Below are positions 36,205 to 44,922 of a stretch of DNA of 64,000 bases, piece after piece. Position 1 is the stretch's first letter; each line of letters starts with the position of its first letter. The DNA comes from Pseudonocardia cypriaca (GTDB taxonomy: Bacteria > Actinomycetota > Actinomycetes > Mycobacteriales > Pseudonocardiaceae): the NCBI RefSeq assembly GCF_006717045.1, contig NZ_VFPH01000001.1:1302001-1366000 (forward strand). Direction: 5' to 3'. The notes below the pieces were generated by a model. That model was not told where the DNA came from. It worked only from the letters and a program-made list of their open reading frames with translations, and ran no database searches. The position numbers and the translations under genes are program-made.

Positions 36205-37638
36205 GGCTGCGTCCTCAGAGGTGGTGTACGAGTCCCTCGCTGGTGAGCGGCGTGGCGTCGTGATGTGAGACGGCCACCGCGTGATCTTGATGAGTACCGA
36301 CCAAGGAACTCACCGAGAGGATCACCACGATGGCCGCACCGCACCATATCGAGGTCACCGAACTGTTGGAGCAGCAGCTGCAGGGCGCGTCGCCGGATCT
36401 ACTCCGGCAGATGATCGCCTCGCTGGCGAACGCGATGATGTCCGCCCAGGCCGACCAGGCCTGCGGCGCCGACTACGGCGAACGCAGCCAGGAGCGGGTC
36501 AACCGGCGCAACGGGTATCGGGCCCGGGAATGGGACACCCGCGCCGGCACCGTCGAGCTCGCCGTGCCGAAGCTGCGCGAGGGCTCCTACTTCCCCGACT
36601 GGCTGCTGACCCACCGCCGCCGCGCCGAGCAGGCCCTGGTCACCGTCGTGGCCACCGCCTACCTACTCGGCGTCTCCACCCGCCGAGTCGAGCGCCTCGC
36701 CGAGCAGCTCGGCGTCAAGTCGCTGTCCCGATCGCAGGTGTCGGAGATGGCCACCCACCTCGACGCCCAGGTCACCGCGTTCCGGCAGCGCCCCCTCGAT
36801 CACGGGCCCTACACGTTCGTCTGGGTCGACGCTCTCGTGGTGAAGGTCCGCGAGGACGGCCGCGTGGTCAACGTGCACGCGCTCGTGGCGACCGGGGTGA
36901 ACGCCGATGGCCATCGGGAGATCCTCGGCCTGGACGTCGCCAGCGCCGAAGACGGCGCCGGCTGGCTGGCGTTCCTGCGCGGACTGGTCGCCCGCGGCCT
37001 GTCCGGGGTGCAGCTGGTCATCTCCGACGCCCACCCCGGCCTGGTCGCGGCGATCGGCTCCGCGTTGCCCGGCGCGGCCTGGCAGCGGTGTCGCACCCAC
37101 TACCTGCGCAACCTGCTCACCCGCGTCCCGAAGAGCGCGCAGCCGCACGTGGCCACCCAGGTGCGCACCATCTTCGACCAGGCCGACACCGACGCCGTGC
37201 ACGCCCAGTACGACCGCGTCATCGACGCCCTCGAGCCCCGCTTCCGCGACGCGGCCCAACACCTCGAAGCGGCCCGCGCCGAGCTACTGGCCTTCACCAG
37301 CTATCCACGCGAGATCTGGCGCCAGATCTGGTCCAACAACCCGCAAGAGCGGCTGAACAAGGAGATCCGCCGCCGCACCGACGTGGTCGGGATCTTCCCC
37401 GGCCGCGACGCCCTGATCCGCCTGGTCGGCGCCGTCCTGGCCGAGCAGAGCGACGAATGGACCGAAGGCCGCCGCTACATGGGCCTGGAACTGCTGGCCA
37501 AGTCCCGCATCCGCATCATCACCACCGAACCCAACCCGGCCACCAGCGAGCCACCGGTGACAACCGAGGCGCTCACCGCATAACCTTCACCAAGATCACG
37601 CGGGGGCGATCTTGTACACCACCTCCGCGGACGTGGCC
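36205..37638 (+). mobile_element. IS256-family insertion sequence, complete
   Basis: 1434 bases with imperfect terminal inverted repeats: left GGCTGCGTCCTCAGAGGTGG, right (complement) GGCCACGTCCGCGGAGGTGG, both continuing TGTAC. It is flanked by the perfect 8-base target duplication TTTGGGAT at 36197-36204 and 37639-37646, the size expected for IS256. It carries one intact transposase gene. The clean target duplication and the intact host frame on both sides point to recent insertion. Confidence 0.95.
36330..37583 (+). CDS. IS256-family (mutator-type) transposase
   Basis: A 417-residue DDE transposase starting MAAPHHIEVTELLEQQLQGA. RVNRRNGYRAREWDTRAGTV and LRQMIASLANAMMSAQADQ are family N-terminal blocks. 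Catalytic acidic residues lie in VWVDALVVKVRED, QLVISDAHPGLVAAI and NNPQERLNKEIRRRTDVVGI. The frame is complete and flanked by the element ends. A related, non-identical transposase begins at 63320. Confidence 0.95.
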   Translation: MAAPHHIEVTELLEQQLQGASPDLLRQMIASLANAMMSAQADQACGADYGERSQERVNRRNGYRAREWDTRAGTVELAVPKLREGSYFPDWLLTHRRRAEQALVTVVATAYLLGVSTRRVERLAEQLGVKSLSRSQVSEMATHLDAQVTAFRQRPLDHGPYTFVWVDALVVKVREDGRVVNVHALVATGVNADGHREILGLDVASAEDGAGWLAFLRGLVARGLSGVQLVISDAHPGLVAAIGSALPGAAWQRCRTHYLRNLLTRVPKSAQPHVATQVRTIFDQADTDAVHAQYDRVIDALEPRFRDAAQHLEAARAELLAFTSYPREIWRQIWSNNPQERLNKEIRRRTDVVGIFPGRDALIRLVGAVLAEQSDEWTEGRRYMGLELLAKSRIRIITTEPNPATSEPPVTTEALTA

Positions 37639-38828
37639 TTTGGGATCCACACACCGGAGGCAACCTTCATACGCTCGATGCTCACTCCGGCCGAGTGATG
37701 GCACTAATTGCAGCACCAAACGGGCGGTGGCTCGCCTCCGGAGGTGAGGACGGCAGGGTGCGGGTCTGGGATCCGACCACCGGCACCTGCCTCCATACCT
37801 TCGAAGGACATCGGGGCCGCGTGAATGCGGTAGTCGCAGCACCCAACAGCGCATGGCTTGCGTCCGCGGGTCATGACGGCACGGTGCGAATCTGGGATCC
37901 AGCAACCGGGACTCCTCTCGGCACCCTCGCTGGCCATACCGGCCAGGTCCTCGCGCTGGCCGTCGACCCCGGCGGTGCGTGGCTCGCCTCCGCCGGCGCA
38001 GACGGCACGGTGCGAGTCTCAAGTCCGGCCACCGCGACCGACATCCATCTTTTAACAGGCCATACCGGGCGCGTGAGAGTCCTTGCCGTCGCGCCCAACG
38101 GAGCGTGGCTGGCCTCCTCGGGAGATGACGGCGCCGTGCAGATGTGGGATCCATCCGCTGGCGGCATGCTCGGGAGGCTCGCTGACCACTCGGGCACGGT
38201 GATGGCCTTAGCCGTCGCGGCCAACGGAACATGGCTTGCCTCCGCGGGCGACGACGGCACAGTGCGGATCTGTGACCTGACAACGCACTCTGCCCTGCAC
38301 AACCTCGCCGGCCACGCCGACCCCGTAGAAGCGCTCGTAGCGGCCCCGGACGGCACATGGCTCGCCTCAGCCGCCTGGAACGGCGACGTGCGAATCTGGG
38401 ACCCCGCCACCGGCGAACCCATCCAGACGCTAACCGCTAACATCACTGCAACAATTGCGTTGGTCGTCGATCCAGACGGCACCTGGCTCGCGTCCGCGGG
38501 CCATGACGACACCGTCCAGATTTGGAACCCCGCCGCCGATACATTCCGCCGCACCACAATCGGCCACACGAACCGTGTGGAGGCGCTCGCCGTTAGCCCG
38601 GGTGGGTCGTCGCTTGCTTCCGGCGGCGCAGACGGCACGGTGCGAGTCTGGGATGCGACGACCGGAGATGGCCTGCGGCCAATCGCCGGTCATACGGGGC
38701 GCGTGTTAGCGGTGGTTGTTGCGCCCGATGGATCGTGGATTGCCTCCGGCGGAGCGGACGGCACCGTGCAAATCTCGAATCCGACAGCCGCTCGAAGCCA
38801 CTGGGTCGGCGCCGGTCACAAGGGCCGC

Positions 38829-39206
38829 GTGCTGGCGTTGGCTGTTGGGCCGGATGGAGCTTGGCTTGCTTCGGCGGGTGAAGACGGCACCGTGCGGGTG
38901 TGGGATCCAATGTCGGACTTGGAGCCGCGTGTCCTCCGAGGTCATACCGGATCGGTGCTGGCGTTGGCTGTTGGGCCGGATGGAGCTTGGCTTGCTTCGG
39001 CGGGTGAAGACGGCACCGTGCGGGTGCGGGACCCAATGTCGGACTTGGAGCCGCGTGTCCTCCGAGGTCATACCGGATCGGTGCTGGCGTTGGCTGTTGG
39101 GCCGGATGGAGCTTGGCTTGCTTCGGCGGGTGAAGACGGCACCGTGCGGGTGCGGGACCCAATGTCGGGTTTGCAGCTGCATGTCCTCGAGGGACACACC
39201 GCTGCG
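38829..39206 (+). repeat. Three tandem 126-base WD40 units
   Basis: Units begin GTGCTGGCGTTGGCTGTTGG at 38829, 38955 and 39081. The first two are almost identical; the third diverges after about 85 bases. Each encodes one 42-residue WD repeat (AWLASAGEDGTVRV). The near-identity indicates recent unit duplication inside the propeller. Confidence 0.9.
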
Positions 39207-39594
39207 GTGGACGCGTTGGCAGTTGACATGGGTGGCCAGTGGCTGGCCTCCGCGGGGGAGGACGGCAGAGTCTGCATCTGGGATCTGATGACCGAGCCAG
39301 CCCTTCTTCTTCTCCTCGGTCATAATGGCCGGGTGAGGGCATTAGCCGCCCTGGCCGAAGGAACATTGCTCGCTTCGGTGGGTGACGACGGTACGGTGCG
39401 CATCTGGGACCCACGGGCCGGGACGGCTGTGGCATCACTACGCGTTAGTTGTCCTCTTGGGCACGTAGCCAACATTGCGACGCTCCGACTTGCCGCAGCT
39501 GGCAATCGCGGTCCATACATTCTCGAGATGACCGACATCGCTTGAAACTGAATACTACCGGAAGACCTACAGGACGCAGATTCTGCGCTGGGGC

Positions 39595-39691
39595 GCCCCG
39601 GTGCCCGCGGCGGCAATACCAGGCCCGCACCTGCGACTACTGCCGCCGCGGTCATCGCCTGCCGACATTACCCGTGGCGTTGCAGTACTAG
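39595..39691 (+). pseudogene. Cysteine-rich tail fragment
   Basis: Encodes APRCPRRQYQARTCDYCRRG, HRLPTLPVALQY and a stop. The C-x2-C spacing in TCDYCRRG suggests half of a zinc ribbon. No start or first half is present in frame. Low certainty. Confidence 0.3.
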
Positions 39692-39776
39692 GCGGGCTGA
39701 GCTGCGATCGAGGGTTCGGATGCTCACACGTCGGCGCTCGCGAACTGTCGAGGTTCCGGGCACGAGTTCTAGGTGT

Positions 39777-40290
39777 TGTTAACCGCCCGTGCTGATGCGT
39801 TGTTCGAGCTGACCGAGGCGGTGTTGTGCGCTGAGGAGCCGGTCGCGTCGTTGGTGGAGCTGACTCGGGTGGCTGAGCATCGCCGCGGGCACGGCGCAAT
39901 GTATGACGCTGGGCCACGGCCGAGTCGAGCCCAAGCGGCTGCGCCGGCCGACGGCGGACGGGAGGATCGTGCTCACCGTGGATGTCAGCCCGTGGCTGCG
40001 TCCGGACGACCCGACTCGCTCCGACAGGTTGTTCTGCTACGTCCAACGGGCCAAGAACTACGCGCAGATGCCCCCCGGGCGGGGGCCCTTCTCCTTGTGG
40101 CCGCGCTGGAGACGGGGCGCACCCTCCTGGACCACGCTTCGGGATGGCGTGCGGCTCGGCTCGGCCGACGACGCCACCGCGGCGACCGCCGCCCAGCTGC
40201 GCGCCGTGATCAACCGGCTGATTCGGCCGGGCATTGGCTGCCCGACAACCCGAAGATCACCATCGAGTACGCGCACCGTCGAACGTGCCA
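39777..40290 (+). pseudogene. N-terminal half of a DDE transposase, frameshifted
   Basis: TARADALFELTEAVLCAEEP, VASLVELTRVAEHRRGHGAM, then in the next frame GRVEPKRLRRPTADGRIVLT, VDVSPWLRPDDPTRSDRLFC. The VDVSPWLRPDAxTSxxRLFC motif is characteristic of the same transposase family as the C-terminal scrap at 2858. It degenerates after about 120 residues and lies between the WD40 gene and the EACC1/caspase pair. Confidence 0.65.
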
Positions 40291-40388
40291 CTGGCCACCA
40301 GTAACAGCGGTGTGACGGTCCGCGACATGCAGCTAGCGAGCTCCGCTCGTCAGCATCGTGCATCGTGCGAGGGCATCAGGGGGGCCAG

Positions 40389-40772
40389 GTGTCGGACCGA
40401 ACCGAGGTGCGGTTGAGCGTCGACTTCATCGAGGACGTCGACGACGTCGAGGCTGACGAACTCACAGACAACCTTCGGGCCGAGCTTCTCAATCTCGACG
40501 TGGACTACATCGTGCGGCCGCGAAGGTCTGAAAGCGCTCCAGCCGGAGCGAAGTCGGCAGACCTGATGACGGTCGGACTCCTCACAGCTTCGGTTGCCCA
40601 GCCAGTCATTGCGGCCCTCCTCCTGACGGCAAGAACTTGGTTGAAGAACCGACCGGCGAAGACTATCCGGATCAAGATCGGCGATGACGAGATAGAGATT
40701 GACCAAGCATCGCGAGCAGACCGAATGTCCGCGCTGAGAATATTCGCTGATAAGCACGGTGGTGCTAGTTAA
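40389..40772 (+). CDS. EACC1-like effector-associated protein
   Basis: A 127-residue protein from GTG 40389: VSDRTEVRLSVDFIEDVDDV, then a beta-strand pair (LLNLDVDYIVRPRR), a hydrophobic helix near residues 55-75 (LMTVGLLTASVAQPVIAALL), a second strand (KTIRIKIGDDEIEIDQAS) and a final helix. This beta-TM-beta layout is that of Effector-Associated Constant Component 1, which accompanies caspase or other effectors in actinobacterial conflict systems. Its stop overlaps the caspase-like gene start (TAATG), so the pair is translationally coupled. Confidence 0.7.
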   Translation: MSDRTEVRLSVDFIEDVDDVEADELTDNLRAELLNLDVDYIVRPRRSESAPAGAKSADLMTVGLLTASVAQPVIAALLLTARTWLKNRPAKTIRIKIGDDEIEIDQASRADRMSALRIFADKHGGAS

Positions 40773-42850
40773 TGGTGCCGCGTGAGCCGATCAGGCAAGC
40801 CCTGCTGATCGCCACTGACGAGTACGGGAAGGACTTTCCCAATCTTCAATCGCCGGTGAGCGACGCTAGCAGACTGGCCGAGATTCTTACTGATCCAGAC
40901 ATAGCCAACTTCAAGGTTGAGACACTCAAGAACAGGCCTTCCTATGAGCAGTTAGTTGCCGTCGAACACTTCTTCCGGGACAGGCGGTCCGATGACGTAC
41001 TACTTCTACACATATCGTGTCATGGCATCAAGAGTCAAGATGGACGACTGCATTTCGTAGCGAGTAATACTGTGGAGCACCTCCTTGCTTCGACGGCGCT
41101 TTCGCAGCAGTACTTGCAGGAGCGCGTTGAGGCATGCCGCGCCGGGTGCATCTTCATTTTTCTCGATTGTTGTTACAGTGGTGCATACCTCAAGGGCGCG
41201 AAGGGTGATTCAAACATTTACGCGCTCGAAGGCCTGATTGGCAAGGGGGCCGCGGTAATAGCATCGACGGACAGCTTTGCTCAGTCCTGGGAAGGCGATG
41301 GCGCGTTTATCGGACTAAACAAGGCATCCTCACATTTCACCCAAGCGCTAATTTATGGGATCAGTACCGGCGACGCAGACCGAGACGATGACGGATGGGT
41401 TAGCATAGCTGAGCTATTCGAATACATCGAATACTGCGTAAAGGAGGCTACTGGGGCCCGTCAAAGGCCGCAATCGTACGTCCGGACCGATTTCGGAGGC
41501 CGCCTTCTGTTCTCGAAGGTTCCCAGAGATGCGAGGGGATCGAGTCGTCCACCATCCGGGCGCAATGACAGTGACGCCAAACCGGCGAGTCCTGTGGCGA
41601 CGGGCGCAACATCCGCTTGGGACATGGCCCTCAACTCGTCGCAGGCGATCAGCGCTCGATCGCCCCAGGACCGGGAACGTGTGCGGAGGGAGGAAGAGGC
41701 CGCCTGGGAGGAGCGTGAGGCCAAGCGGCGGGACGAAGAGGCCACGTGGGAGGCGCGCGAGTCCGAGCAGAGCCAGCAAGAGGACCCGCGGACGACACAA
41801 GATGCAGCGTGCGACGTCACCCCCAGCGACCAGCGCGACCTCGACGCGAGCACCGCCACGGAGCAGGAGGTCCGAACTGCGCAGCTCCGTGCCCGAGCGG
41901 CGCAGTTCGAGGCTCAGGCCGAGCAGCTACGCGCCGCAGGCGACGAACGGCGCGCGGAGCAAGCCCAGCAACAGGCCGCCCAGTGGCGGTTGTGGCTCGT
42001 TACCGCGGAGGGCCAATCACCCGTGGGCAGGATCCGCGTCTACGAGCTCGCAAAAGAGCTCAGCGTCAGCAGCAAGCTGATCCTGAGCAAGTTGCAGGAC
42101 CTGGGAGTGTACGTGAAGTCACCATCCTCGACTGTCGACGCACCGGTCGCTCAAAGGGTCCGTGAGCTTCTCGGTGGCGTGCCCCCGCGGTCGCGCGCCG
42201 GCGTCCTTGCCGAGCCGCCGCGCCAGGCGCCGCAGCGCGACGGCGGGGGGCGGCGCTCCGGCGGCCCGGCGCCCCCGCCGGTCCACCCCAGTGGGAATAC
42301 AGGGTCTCCTGGCACCGAGGGATCCAGGCGCCCCGGCCTGTCGCAGCGGCACGAAGTCGATCGTCGGGCGAGCCGACCCGACCAGCACGACTCGCGGTTC
42401 GACGCACCACGGGGACGTCCGCCTGACTGGCCATCCGGCCCGCCGGTCAGCCTGGTCGCGGAGCGGTCGGTCCCTCCAGTCGAGGGGCACGGCTCGAAGC
42501 CCACAATTACCCCCCTGTCCACTTCCGTCGAAACACTGCTGCTGCTCTTGATCGTCATCGTGGAGTTCGTCGTCCCCGGGGCCTTCGTAGCCCTTCTCAG
42601 TTTCGACCCGGACGTGCGCGCCGCAGCTACTATGGGCGATGCCGTGCGGGAGACGCTAAGGGTGATCATCCCAGAGAAGCTGCTGCTGATTTCACCGTCG
42701 ATTCTTGTTCCCTTGGCAGCTCGCCGCCTTCGCCGCAGGGTCACCAGGAGCAGAATGATCCGAGAAGGGCTCCACGCAGCACCGTTGCTAGGTGCAGTGG
42801 GAATGCTGCTTGGCGTCCTCCTGGTCGTGAAGCTCGTAGCTGTGAGCTAG
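40772..42850 (+). CDS. Caspase-like protease with IF2-N-like domain and C-terminal membrane helices
   Basis: A 692-residue multidomain protein. Residues 5-250 form a metacaspase-like domain: catalytic His84 in LLLHISCHGIKS and Cys134 in FIFLDCCYSGAY. Residues about 300-410 are a highly charged, Glu/Arg-rich coiled coil. Residues about 418-466 (RVYELAKELSVSSKLILSKL, then STVDAPVAQRVRELL) match the N-terminal domain of translation factor IF2. A Pro/Arg-rich linker follows, and three hydrophobic segments lie after residue 585 (VETLLLLLIVIVEFVVPGAF; VGMLLGVLLVVKLV). Base composition is lower in GC than its neighbours. Coupled to EACC1; likely a self-targeting immune effector. Confidence 0.85.
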   Translation: MVPREPIRQALLIATDEYGKDFPNLQSPVSDASRLAEILTDPDIANFKVETLKNRPSYEQLVAVEHFFRDRRSDDVLLLHISCHGIKSQDGRLHFVASNTVEHLLASTALSQQYLQERVEACRAGCIFIFLDCCYSGAYLKGAKGDSNIYALEGLIGKGAAVIASTDSFAQSWEGDGAFIGLNKASSHFTQALIYGISTGDADRDDDGWVSIAELFEYIEYCVKEATGARQRPQSYVRTDFGGRLLFSKVPRDARGSSRPPSGRNDSDAKPASPVATGATSAWDMALNSSQAISARSPQDRERVRREEEAAWEEREAKRRDEEATWEARESEQSQQEDPRTTQDAACDVTPSDQRDLDASTATEQEVRTAQLRARAAQFEAQAEQLRAAGDERRAEQAQQQAAQWRLWLVTAEGQSPVGRIRVYELAKELSVSSKLILSKLQDLGVYVKSPSSTVDAPVAQRVRELLGGVPPRSRAGVLAEPPRQAPQRDGGGRRSGGPAPPPVHPSGNTGSPGTEGSRRPGLSQRHEVDRRASRPDQHDSRFDAPRGRPPDWPSGPPVSLVAERSVPPVEGHGSKPTITPLSTSVETLLLLLIVIVEFVVPGAFVALLSFDPDVRAAATMGDAVRETLRVIIPEKLLLISPSILVPLAARRLRRRVTRSRMIREGLHAAPLLGAVGMLLGVLLVVKLVAVS

Positions 42851-42881
42851 TGGCTCGACACGCAGTGTCAACCGAGTAATT

Positions 42882-43290
42882 GATCTTGCCGATCGAGCCC
42901 GGGGAGCCGGATCGAGAGCTGGCCAGGCCGATTCTGGACTCGCGTCCGAAGAATGTGTACCTGCCGGAAGCTGCCGTGTTGGAGCCGATCAACGGGTGGA
43001 TCGCGTCGGTGTTCGATCCGGCCCGGCGGGACCAGACGGTACGGCACATGGTCGGAGCTGCTGCCGAGCAACCAGGGAGCGCGCGGGCGGCAGCCGCGGA
43101 GTGCCGCATTGGCGGAGGCCGAGACCAGGTTGCGACGCCTGCAAGCCGCGATCGAGGCGGGTGCGGACCCGCCGGCGCTAATCGATCCGCTCAACCGCGC
43201 CCAGGACCGGGTGATGGCCGCCCGTCTCCAACGGGATCAGGCGCCGTCGTCCCACAGCTTGGGCCGGCCGAGGTCGAAGCGATGCTGGAC
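42882..43290 (+). pseudogene. Serine recombinase C-terminal fragment
   Basis: ELARPILDSRPKNVYLPEAA, VLEPINGWIASVFDPARRDQ, TVRHMV and, after a frame change, AEAETRLRRLQAAIEAGADP, PALIDPLNRAQDRVMAARLQ. This covers the zinc-ribbon-adjacent and coiled-coil tail of a large serine recombinase. It is cut off by the left end of the IS3-family element at 43294. Confidence 0.65.
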
Positions 43291-43319
43291 TACTGAATCG
43301 CCCCGGCGTGTCGGGAGGT

Positions 43320-44095
43320 TTACGCAGTTGAGTGGCCGACCTCGGCGAGGGCGGTGTGTTGACGGTAGTGGGCGGCCTCGAGTTCGGCTGGTGGGATGTC
43401 GCCGCAGGCTTCGAACAGCCGGCGGTGGTTGAACCAGTCCACGTATTCGAGAGTGGCGATCTCGACCTGCTCGACTGTCCTCCAGGGCCCACCGGGCTTG
43501 ATCAGCTCAGTCTTGAACAGTCCGATCAACGACTCGGCCAGCGCGTTGTCGTAGGCGTCTCCGACACTGCCCACCGACGGTGCGGCGCCCGCCTCGGCGA
43601 GGCGCTCGGTGAACGCGATCGACGTGTACTGGGAGCCGGCGTCGTTGTGATGGATCAACCCGTCGAACTCGACGATCCCGGCTTGGTGCCGGGTCCAGAC
43701 CGCCTGCTCCAGCGCGTCGAGCACCAGCGTGGTCTTCATCGTCGTCGCTGCTCGCCAGCCCAGGATGCGCCGGGAGTAGGCGTCGATGACGAACGCGACG
43801 TAGACCATGCCCGACCAGGTCGGGACGAACGTGTGCGTCCGCGACCCACGTGCGGTTCGGAGCGGGTGGGTTGAAGTTGCGCTCGAGTAGATCCGCGGGT
43901 CGAGCCGCCGCTGGGTCGCCAGTAGTGGTACGGACGCGGCGACCACGCCGGGCACCGACAAGCCCCAGCTCGCTCATCAGCCTCTCGACCGTGCAACGAG
44001 CGACCCGGATGCCCTCGCGGTTGAGCACCAGCCAGACCTTCCGGGCGTGGGTGTTGATGAACCTCACGAGCGTGTCGAGGGCCGGTCGAGCTCGG
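43320..44095 (-). pseudogene. IS3-family transposase orfB, frameshifted
   Basis: Pieces: FFAAELDRP, then RFINTHARKVWLVLNREGIR, RCTVERLMSELGLVGARRGR, RNFNPPAPNRTWVAD. After an apparent CA duplication near 43845 come PTWSGMVYVAFVIDAYSRRI, LIHHNDAGSQYTSIAFTERL and NALAESLIGLFKTELI. The rve DDE core is recognisable (VIDAYSRR, HHNDAGSQY, NALAES), but at least two indels beyond the programmed frameshift break it. Confidence 0.8.
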
Positions 44096-44392
44096 CCGCG
44101 AAGAAGCCGACGCGGCCTTCAAGATCTCATTCGCTCGGCGTAGCTCGGCGTTCTCCCGCTTGAGCCGCCTCAACTCCGCGGACTCCTCGGTGGTCGTGCC
44201 CGGGCGCTGGCCGGCGTCAGTCTCGGCCTGGCGAACCCACTTGCGGACGGTCTCCGCGGTACCGATGCCCAGCTTCTGCGCGACCGCGCCGATCGCGGCC
44301 CACTGCGAGTCGTAGTTCGGGGTGACCTCGGCGACCATCCGCACCGCTCGCTCACGCAGCTCCGGTGGGTAGTGCTGGAACCGACGTGTCAT
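44096..44392 (-). CDS. IS3-family transposase orfA
   Basis: Starts MTRRFQHYPPELRERAVRMV, with a helix-turn-helix (AIGAVAQKLGIGTAETVRKW) and a leucine-zipper-like end (ELRRLKRENAELRRANEILK AASA). Around here a programmed -1 shift into orfB is normal for the family. The nominal frame continues past this point without similarity. Confidence 0.8.
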
Positions 44393-44634
44393 GACTCCAT
44401 CTCCTCACAAGATCGAGTCTCCCGACACGTCGGGGCGATTCAGTTCAGTCATCACGCTGTCCTTGACCGCGTGATCGTCCATCCGGCAGTCAGGGACCGC
44501 AACGAGTTTGATCGAGACCGGTTCGAGCCCATCTGTCGGGTCTAGCTCAGCCGAACCGAGGATCGTTGTATCGACGAGTCGTGTCAGACGCTCCTCCGAC
44601 TGTCAACGTCTGCACGCCGAGGAGGGGCGCCATC

Positions 44635-44799
44635 GTGGACAATAAGCCACCGACGTGGGAGCCGTCTGAGTATTTGAAAACCTGCCGTGCTCGACGCGGG
44701 AGGTTGATTGAGCAGCTTGAGCGCCAAAGTAACGCCGGCACGATCAACGTCGACGAAAGATTCAGCTGTAATCTCGGGAGACCGATCAGCCCGTACTGA
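44635..44799 (+). CDS. Small hypothetical ORF
   Basis: GTG at 44635 opens a 54-residue frame starting VDNKPPTWEPSEYLKTCRAR and then RGRLIEQLERQSNAGTINV. Composition is plausible for a small basic protein and it lies in the less GC-rich stretch preceding the CBM21-like gene. There is no family match and no clear ribosome-binding site, so it may be chance. Confidence 0.25.
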   Translation: MDNKPPTWEPSEYLKTCRARRGRLIEQLERQSNAGTINVDERFSCNLGRPISPY

Positions 44800-44922
44800 C
44801 GTCGGTGCAATACATTCAAACACAGATTGCCGTCTACCATAACGTCTTATAATCGATTCGATCCAAGTCAAGATACGCCCCTTGCGCAACGCTGGGGTGG
44901 TGGCGTATGAAGGGCAGGCGAA

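Larger units (their letters stand above)
34342..39545 (+). pseudogene. STAND (NB-ARC) ATPase with WD40 repeats, split by an IS256-family insertion
   Basis: The left part (34342-36204) encodes 621 residues: two N-terminal hydrophobic helices (about 10-35 and 48-68), an NB-ARC ATPase (Walker A GLVGAGGFGKTTLARLV near residue 130, Walker B TLVVIDDVWS, then ITTRQRD), a helical region, and the first WD40 repeat ending DDGRVRVWD. The right part (37647-39545) continues in phase as PHTGGNLHTLDAHSGRVMAL with 14 more WD repeats. Removing the element and one TSD copy restores an open frame of 1253 codons. Such proteins are signal-sensing hubs in actinobacterial conflict systems, and the EACC1/caspase genes just downstream fit that. 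An ATG within the right part could give a separate propeller protein. Confidence 0.9.
43294..44442 (-). mobile_element. IS3-family insertion sequence, degenerate
   Basis: Terminal inverted repeats TGAATCGCCCCGGCGTGTCG (43294) and its counterpart TGAATCGCCCCGACGTGTCG (from 44442, minus strand) enclose an orfA/orfB pair on the minus strand, the standard IS3 arrangement. A short target duplication could not be fixed with confidence. Frameshifts in orfB suggest the element is no longer autonomous. Confidence 0.85.

Noticed and set aside
38829..39206. Tandem direct repeats considered as a CRISPR array
   Set aside because: Units are contiguous 126-base coding WD40 repeats with no spacer pattern.
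42882..43290. Possibility that the recombinase fragment belongs to the caspase operon
   Set aside because: It contains only recombinase C-terminal sequence, has a frameshift, and is truncated by the IS3 element.
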